A stretch of DNA of 45,446 nucleotides from a virus, in IMG/VR virus record IMGVR_UViG_3300025586_000135, positions 1-45,446 of that record; one strand, 5' to 3'. Each line of letters begins with the position of its first letter. The stretch's first letter is position 1. Shown here in pieces: positions 40,132-45,446 of this stretch. The notes beneath the pieces were generated by a model. The model ran no database searches. It saw nothing but the letters and a program-made list of their open reading frames with translations, and had not been told where the DNA came from. The position numbers and the translations under genes are program-made.

Positions 40132-43100
40132 ATGGGAAGAACTTCTAAAAATGATAATGTATCAATTAATGATGTTGATCTTGCATCTATAGTTGATTCA
40201 GCTAAAGAAACTGCTAAAGTACAGCAGGATACAATTAAAGAAACTGCTAAAGTACAACAAGATTTGGCTGAAGAAACCTCTGGCTATACTAAAGAAATGG
40301 CTGAAGAAACTGCTAAAGTACAACAAGATTTGGCTGAAGAAACCTCTGGCTATACTAAAGAAATGGCTGAAGCTGGTTGGGAAGGTATAAAAGATAGTTC
40401 TAAACAAGCAATGAGTACTATTTCTGGACATTCTAGAGAAATATTAGGTTCAGGACTTACAGAAGTATATGACCTAAGTAAAAATATGGCCTCCTCTTTA
40501 GGTGGTGGTCTTAAAAAAATGTGGGATGTAAGACAAGAAAAGAAAAAAGATAAATCTGAAGAATTTTTAGAAGATATATCTAATAGTCAAGATGAGTTTA
40601 CATCTGCCGCTTTATCAAAAGGAAGTATATATACACATGATGTAACCATGGAAGGAATGATGGGAAACGTTTCTCAAATACTTGAAACTCAAGAACAAAC
40701 CTTTTCTAATATGGAAGAATTGACGGCTGAAGGTCAAAAAATGCAAGCTGAATCTCAACGTATTACAATCAAAGCTTTGGACATGTTATATGATAGAGGA
40801 GGTGAGGGAGAGGAGGAAGAAGACGGAACTGATATTCTTGAAGTTGCTTTAGATATTTTTCATACGTTGACTTCACAATCTGAAAATATAGAATTAATGA
40901 GAATTAGTCAAGTAGAACAAATGGGGTTCATTACCAAATTTGTACAACCTATGAGAGAGTTCTATACTAGGTCTATAAAAAATATTGCTAAGGGTAATGA
41001 GTTAGTAGAAAATAGATTAGTAGAAATTAGAGGTATACTTTCAAGAGCATTAGGTATTAATGAAAGGGATGTAGCTGTAAGAGATAAATCATTGAAATTA
41101 ATACCTAAACTATTGTTATCTCCTTTATTAATACCACTATATGCTCTTAAAACATCTATATCTAAAGTTTATGATGGTATTAAAGGAGGGAATAAAACAG
41201 TACTATCAGTAGATGATAAAAGAAACAATTTACTATTTGATATTCTTAAAGGTGTGAGAGTTTTAAAAGATTCTGAAATAGATAATAAAAAAGTCATAGA
41301 AATGATTAGAGCCCCAAAAGGTGGTATTGATATAGAAGGCAAGCAATACAAAGGTGGTCAATTTTTACCAAAAGATATGACTAAAGCAATTGTTAGTGCT
41401 GATAAATTAGATAAGGATGATGAAAAACAAACGGCTCTTTTAGGTGGTATGAATAATTATTTTAAGAGAAAAGAAAAGGAAGAAGATAGAGATGTTAGTA
41501 AAAAATCCTCCTTTTGGGCATTTTTAGGAAAATTAGGTCCGGCGGCTATCGCAGCTGTTCTTGCTACAGGTATAGCAGGTCTTGGTTGGGCAGTTTCGGA
41601 TGCTTTTGGAGCTTGGGCTAAAGCGTCAGCTGGTAAATGGGGTAGTACAGATAAAATATCAGCAGCTTTTGGTGGGTTTTTAGGTGGTGAAGGGTCGGGG
41701 CTTTGGAATGCTTTAAAACAAGGAATTAAAGGTGCGGCTGTAGGTATGGTACTTGGGTTATCTTTTGGTCCCCCAGGTATAATTATTGGTGCTATACTTG
41801 GAGCAACTATGGGTGGTCTTTTGGGTTGGATTGGTGGTTTAAAAATAGCAAAATGGATTGATGGTACTGTCAAACTTTTTAGACGTTTGTTTGATTTACC
41901 TGAATTATTAACAGACGAACAAATAAAAGCCACACAAGATGAAATAGATAGTATGAAAGCTGGTTTAAAAGTTAAAAGAATTGATTTGAAAGGGTTAAAA
42001 GAAGTTTATGAAAGTATAAAAGACGAAAAGGGGTATTATAAAGAAAGAATACAGGTAAGAAGACAGATTAGAGAAGCGCAGGCATCAATTATAGAAGATG
42101 AAGCAATTATAGCAAGAGAAGTAAAAAGAATTGCTGAATCCTCTATAGCTGAAAGAGATAAGATTATTAAATTTCATCAAAAAGAAATCAATCTCCTTAC
42201 AGATGAGGTATTTAAATACCAAAATAGTATGGTTCACCATAGGGCTATACTCGAATTAATGGAAGCATTAGGTCAATATGGTACAAATGAATATAATGTA
42301 AGAAAAGAGATGTATGATAATGCTAAAAAGGATTATTTAAATGCAAAAAAACATAGAGATAATTTATTAGCTGACCAGAACGAACGAAAAAAAGAAAGAA
42401 GAGAAGAAAGTTCGGATATTCATAGAAAACATAAGACTTTATGGGGTAATTTTATATTATCTGTAAGAGATGTTGTGGATTTCTTTTCTAATATTTATAC
42501 TCCTGCTACTGAAGCATCTCTTGTAGGTGGTCTTGGTCTTATAGAAGGAGAGAAAGCAAAAATATTTGGTGTAGATATAGATACTTATATGTTCCCACTT
42601 ACTGCTTTAGGCATATTTATAAAGGATTCTTTTATAAAATTAAGATATGGTATAGAAGATTGGTTTAAAGATAGCTGGGTATATAAAACTTATGAATGGT
42701 TGTCAAAGGAGAAAAACGTAGCTACCGCAGGAGATACCGCAGATAGAGGAAATAAAATATTTTCAACTCCTGATACATCTAATATAGCACAAACAGCAGA
42801 AGGAAAATTATTACAGAGTGAAAAAAGATTAGCAGATTTACGAAAACAAGGAAGTGAATTAGTAGACCGTAGAGATCCAAGAACTTTATCACCTGATGAG
42901 AAGAAAAGATTATTAAAAATTGAAGAACAAATAGAATTTGAAAAGAAAAAGAAAAAATTATTAGAAGAATCTCTTAATATACAAGAAAAAACTTTTGATA
43001 AAATGACAAAAGGTAATAGCATTTTTACACATGATGTGCATCTTGAAGAATTATTGAAAGAATTCTTAAAGTTATTTAAACCTTTCGTAGAGTCTGTAAA

Positions 43101-44580
43101 ACCTATAGTCGAATCCTTAGAACCTATGGCTGATTCATTGGCTAAGTCTGTAAAACCTGTAGTCGAATCTCTGGCTAAGTCTTTTACACCTATGGCTGAG
43201 TCTTTAGAACCTATAGTCGAATCTTTGGCTAAGTCTTTTACACCTGTAGTCGAATCTCTGGCTAAGTCTGTAAAACCTATAGTCGAATCTCTGGCTAAGT
43301 CTGTAAAACCTATAGTCGAGTCTTTGGCTAAGTCTTTTACACCTGCAATAGATTCATTGGCTGAGTCTTTTACACCTATGGCTGAGTCTCTGGCTAAGTC
43401 TGTAAAACCTATAGTCGAATCCTTAGAACCTATAGTCGAATCCTTAGAACCTATGGCTGATTCATTGGCTAAGTCTGTAAAACCTATAGTCGAATCCTTA
43501 GAACCTATAGTCGAATCCTTAGAACCTATAGTCGAATCTTTGGCTAAGTCTTTTACACCTGTAGTCGAATCTCTGGCTAAGTCTGTAAAACCTATAGTCG
43601 AATCTCTGGCTAAGTCTGTAAAACCTATAGTCGAATCTCTGGCTAAGTCTGTAAAACCTATAGTCGAATCCTTAGAACCTATAGTCGAATCTTTGGCTAA
43701 GTCTGTAAAACCTGTAGTCGAATCTCTGGCTAAGTCTTTTACACCTATGGCTGAGTCTTTAGTTAAATCTTTAAACCCTGTATCTGAAGCTTTTGCTGAG
43801 TCTGTAAAACCCGTGGCTGAATCTTTTGGTTTGAAAAGAAAATTTAAAAATAAAAACATTCAAAAAGGATTGGATTGGTTTACTTCTGAAGAAGGTGGTG
43901 GGTATACGAAAGAACAAGCTATTGGTATTATAGGAAATCTTTTACAAGAAAGCCAACTTGACCCTAAAGCATTTAATAAAGCTGGTGGTGGTAAAGGTGC
44001 ACGTGGTATAGCACAATGGAGAGGAAGTAGATTAAAAGATTTTGAGGATTTTATTGGTAAGTCTGTATTAGATTCAACTTATGAGGATCAGTTGAGATTT
44101 TATACACATGAAATGTCGAAAAAAGGTAAAGAATTTAGAGCTGGTAAAAAATTAAGGGCTACAACAGGATTTGAAGATGCAACACTTTCTGTTAGAAAAT
44201 ACTATGAAAGAGGGCCTAATACCGAAGATGATCAACGGTTAAGATATGGAAAAAATATTTATGATAATATGGCTTCTGTGAAAAAACCTGGAGGTAAAAT
44301 AGAATCTGCTGAAGCGGATAGAGCAAAGGTAATTCAGGATATATACAATAGTAGAAGAGAAACTGATACCAAAAGAGACCAAGATAGAGCAGAAATGACT
44401 AGAGTTATGAAGGAAAGTTCATTTAAAACTGATAAATACCAAACAGATATGGCAAAACAAGGAAGTTTAAGTAATACAATAATAGCAGGTATGAGTGGTA
44501 GTAGAGGAGATGTGTCTGATATACCTGAAGAAGTTGATAACTATTTGCTTGGATTATCTGTAGCTGGAATATTAAGTTAA
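40132..44580 (+). CDS. Tape measure protein with tail-lysozyme domain
   Basis: This protein is 1482 residues from ATG 40132. An upstream in-frame TTG at 40090 lies inside the terminator hairpin and is unlikely. The N-terminus has 22-residue coiled-coil repeats (ETAKVQQDLAEETSGYTKEMAE). A Gly/Ala-rich hydrophobic region (about 465-590; AAIAAVLATGIAGLGWAVSDAFG, GPPGIIIGAILGATMGGLLGWIGG) could insert in the host membrane. Helical parts follow, then Pro-containing 7/11-residue repeats (about 985-1230). A C-terminal domain (about 1245-1380; GYTKEQAIGIIGNLLQESQLDP, GARGIAQWRGSRL) is of the phage tail lysozyme type, with Glu in LLQES as the probable catalyst. At the usual tape measure scale (about 0.15 nm per residue) the tail would be roughly 220 nm. 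Confidence 0.88.
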   Translation: MGRTSKNDNVSINDVDLASIVDSAKETAKVQQDTIKETAKVQQDLAEETSGYTKEMAEETAKVQQDLAEETSGYTKEMAEAGWEGIKDSSKQAMSTISGHSREILGSGLTEVYDLSKNMASSLGGGLKKMWDVRQEKKKDKSEEFLEDISNSQDEFTSAALSKGSIYTHDVTMEGMMGNVSQILETQEQTFSNMEELTAEGQKMQAESQRITIKALDMLYDRGGEGEEEEDGTDILEVALDIFHTLTSQSENIELMRISQVEQMGFITKFVQPMREFYTRSIKNIAKGNELVENRLVEIRGILSRALGINERDVAVRDKSLKLIPKLLLSPLLIPLYALKTSISKVYDGIKGGNKTVLSVDDKRNNLLFDILKGVRVLKDSEIDNKKVIEMIRAPKGGIDIEGKQYKGGQFLPKDMTKAIVSADKLDKDDEKQTALLGGMNNYFKRKEKEEDRDVSKKSSFWAFLGKLGPAAIAAVLATGIAGLGWAVSDAFGAWAKASAGKWGSTDKISAAFGGFLGGEGSGLWNALKQGIKGAAVGMVLGLSFGPPGIIIGAILGATMGGLLGWIGGLKIAKWIDGTVKLFRRLFDLPELLTDEQIKATQDEIDSMKAGLKVKRIDLKGLKEVYESIKDEKGYYKERIQVRRQIREAQASIIEDEAIIAREVKRIAESSIAERDKIIKFHQKEINLLTDEVFKYQNSMVHHRAILELMEALGQYGTNEYNVRKEMYDNAKKDYLNAKKHRDNLLADQNERKKERREESSDIHRKHKTLWGNFILSVRDVVDFFSNIYTPATEASLVGGLGLIEGEKAKIFGVDIDTYMFPLTALGIFIKDSFIKLRYGIEDWFKDSWVYKTYEWLSKEKNVATAGDTADRGNKIFSTPDTSNIAQTAEGKLLQSEKRLADLRKQGSELVDRRDPRTLSPDEKKRLLKIEEQIEFEKKKKKLLEESLNIQEKTFDKMTKGNSIFTHDVHLEELLKEFLKLFKPFVESVKPIVESLEPMADSLAKSVKPVVESLAKSFTPMAESLEPIVESLAKSFTPVVESLAKSVKPIVESLAKSVKPIVESLAKSFTPAIDSLAESFTPMAESLAKSVKPIVESLEPIVESLEPMADSLAKSVKPIVESLEPIVESLEPIVESLAKSFTPVVESLAKSVKPIVESLAKSVKPIVESLAKSVKPIVESLEPIVESLAKSVKPVVESLAKSFTPMAESLVKSLNPVSEAFAESVKPVAESFGLKRKFKNKNIQKGLDWFTSEEGGGYTKEQAIGIIGNLLQESQLDPKAFNKAGGGKGARGIAQWRGSRLKDFEDFIGKSVLDSTYEDQLRFYTHEMSKKGKEFRAGKKLRATTGFEDATLSVRKYYERGPNTEDDQRLRYGKNIYDNMASVKKPGGKIESAEADRAKVIQDIYNSRRETDTKRDQDRAEMTRVMKESSFKTDKYQTDMAKQGSLSNTIIAGMSGSRGDVSDIPEEVDNYLLGLSVAGILS
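40240..40371 (+). repeat. 66-bp direct repeat, two copies, in the tape measure gene
   Basis: Two adjacent copies of a 66-base unit (40240-40305, 40306-40371) encode ETAKVQQDLAEETSGYTKEM-AE. A partial older copy precedes them near 40204. Near-perfect identity indicates recent duplication. Confidence 0.85.
43090..43825 (+). repeat. Tandem repeats coding SLAK-SVKPIVE units in the tape measure gene
   Basis: About twenty-five imperfect units of 21 or 33 bases encode SLEPIVE, SVKPIVE or SFTPVVE heptads, optionally joined by SLAK. Neighbouring units are often identical in DNA. The array would stretch or shrink by recombination. Confidence 0.9.
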
Positions 44581-44593
44581 GGAGAGGAGAATT

Positions 44594-45367
44594 ATGTCTG
44601 TTGAAACACCCTGGATGAACCCTTGGTTTGAACCTTATACCAACACTGATTTTAAGGGTTTATGGATACTTATAACTGCTATGCCTTTAAAAGAAGTTAC
44701 TGCTTTTGCTGATAATGAAACAGGGGGTTTAGAAGTTGGTGTACCAGTAAATGCCTATAAACTTCTTGCTCCCCAACAAATAATGGAAACTATTAATAAC
44801 ACTTGGGAGCCGTGGGAGACAATATCGTCAAGAATGGCAGGTAAAGGAAAAGAGGTTATAGAAATAGGTAGAGATATAGTTACTGTTGGTAAAGCTTTAA
44901 AATCACAAATTAAAGGTATAGGTGTTGGGGAACTTTTTAAAAATTTAGGGAAAAGAGAAAAAGGTAAGTTTAAGGTCGATACCCCTTTAGTTTATGAAAA
45001 TACTGAAAGAAGGGAATTTACTTTCCAATTCAATTTGGTATCCAACACAGGAGGTTATTTTATGATGAGGATTGTTAGAGAATTACAACAACTTTCAACA
45101 CCCAGAAGGACTAAAAAATATGCCGGTCTTGGAATAGAATATCCCCATGTTTTTAAACTTGAATGCATACCTGAACCAGAAGATGGTTATTTTTCAGTCC
45201 TTAGTAAATGTAATTATATGGCTATTACATCTATACAACCAACATATATGGCTCCTTATGATGAGAAGGGTCAACCTATGAGAATAGAACTTACTATTAC
45301 ATTTAAAGAATTAGACCCATTATACTCTGATTCCTTTACACCAAACCAAGAACCTGTTTGGAATTAA
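44594..45367 (+). CDS. Baseplate tail-tube initiator (T4 gp48/gp54-like)
   Basis: This 257-residue protein follows the tape measure gene. The second half (TPLVYENTERREFTFQFNLVSNTGG, MMRIVRELQQLSTPRR, YPHVFKLECIPEP, KCNYMAITSIQPTYMAPYDEKGQPMRIELTITFKELDPL) matches the tube-like domain of T4 gp54/gp48, which start tube polymerisation on the baseplate. Its N-terminal half (PWFEPYTNTDFKGLWILITAMPLKEV) is less conserved. GGAGAGGAG precedes the start. Confidence 0.82.
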   Translation: MSVETPWMNPWFEPYTNTDFKGLWILITAMPLKEVTAFADNETGGLEVGVPVNAYKLLAPQQIMETINNTWEPWETISSRMAGKGKEVIEIGRDIVTVGKALKSQIKGIGVGELFKNLGKREKGKFKVDTPLVYENTERREFTFQFNLVSNTGGYFMMRIVRELQQLSTPRRTKKYAGLGIEYPHVFKLECIPEPEDGYFSVLSKCNYMAITSIQPTYMAPYDEKGQPMRIELTITFKELDPLYSDSFTPNQEPVWN

Positions 45368-45383
45368 AGGGAGATTATATATA

Positions 45384-45446
45384 ATGACTATAACAAAAGC
45401 AGACAAAACATTTAGAGAATTGACGGGACATCAACTTGAAGAACAG
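45384..45446 (+). CDS. Start of a further gene, cut by the window edge
   Basis: ATG 45384 follows AAAGGGAG and opens a frame reading MTITKADKTFRELTGHQLEEQ up to the edge. Too little is visible to name it; by position it is likely another baseplate or tail gene. Confidence 0.6.
   Translation, partial: MTITKADKTFRELTGHQLEEQ

Noticed and set aside
43090-43825. Possible CRISPR-like array
   Set aside because: The repeats are contiguous, in frame and protein-coding, without unique spacers.
42690-43859. Long minus-strand reading frame of 389 codons
   Set aside because: It is the mirror of the tape measure repeats; the repetitive DNA simply lacks stops on the other strand, and no ribosome binding site or neighbours support it.

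Overview
This window is part of the genome of a large, AT-rich, T4-like contractile-tailed phage (Caudoviricetes, myovirus morphology). Nearly all genes lie on the + strand, tightly packed with ATGA/TAATG overlaps and strong AGGAGG-type ribosome binding sites. The T4 head-tail set is recognisable: portal (gp20), prohead protease (gp21), scaffold (gp22), major capsid protein (gp23), small and large terminase (gp16/gp17), neck proteins (gp13/14-like), tail terminator (gp15), sheath (gp18), several tube-type proteins (gp19-like), a gp26-like tail assembly chaperone, a tape measure protein with a lysozyme domain, and a baseplate tube initiator (gp48/54-like). The motif TATAAATA, the T4 late-promoter element, recurs upstream of structural genes, sometimes in tandem. 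The host cannot be fixed from this window. Strong Shine-Dalgarno sites, low GC and a SpoVR-PrkA-YhbH module would suit a spore-forming Bacillota host, but that module also occurs in Proteobacteria.

Layout. 1-350: degenerate tandem repeats resembling the variable repeat of a diversity-generating retroelement target, then an HNH endonuclease. 1.1-6.4 kb: an unknown small protein and a 1606-residue enzyme fusing four glycosyltransferase and two methyltransferase domains. 6.4-10.1 kb: an FtsZ/tubulin-like GTPase flanked by two small tagged proteins, then two paralogous TIM-barrel glycoside-hydrolase-like proteins. 10.1-15.3 kb: portal, core, protease, scaffold and capsid genes, closed by a strong terminator. 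15.3-16.4 kb: an HNH endonuclease. 16.4-23.8 kb: small terminase, then a phage-borne PrkA (with a 450-residue intein), YhbH/YeaH and SpoVR. 23.8-26.2 kb: an ADP-ribosyltransferase-like tagged protein and large terminase. 26.2-30.8 kb: a neck protein and a run of small proteins with a shared N-terminal tag. 30.8-34.6 kb: neck and tail-completion genes interleaved with homing endonucleases and three copies of a structured RNA element. 34.6-45.4 kb: sheath, tubes, chaperone with a probable -1 frameshift, tape measure and baseplate gene.

How the genes may work together. The most striking pattern is a short N-terminal sequence (MSRLQKYLxE or MxxIxEKIxKHLNE) on about fifteen otherwise different small proteins. 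It resembles the T4 capsid-targeting sequence that sends internal proteins into the prohead and is cut after [LI]xE by the gp21 protease, which is encoded here. Two tagged proteins have R / STS / E motifs of ADP-ribosyltransferases, which would make them candidates for T4 Alt-like injected effectors. A second notable system is the PrkA-YhbH-SpoVR triad, normally a bacterial stress/sporulation operon, placed between the two terminase genes. Other notable elements are promoters placed inside terminator-hairpin loops and a covarying three-stem RNA element repeated ahead of mobile-endonuclease ORFs.
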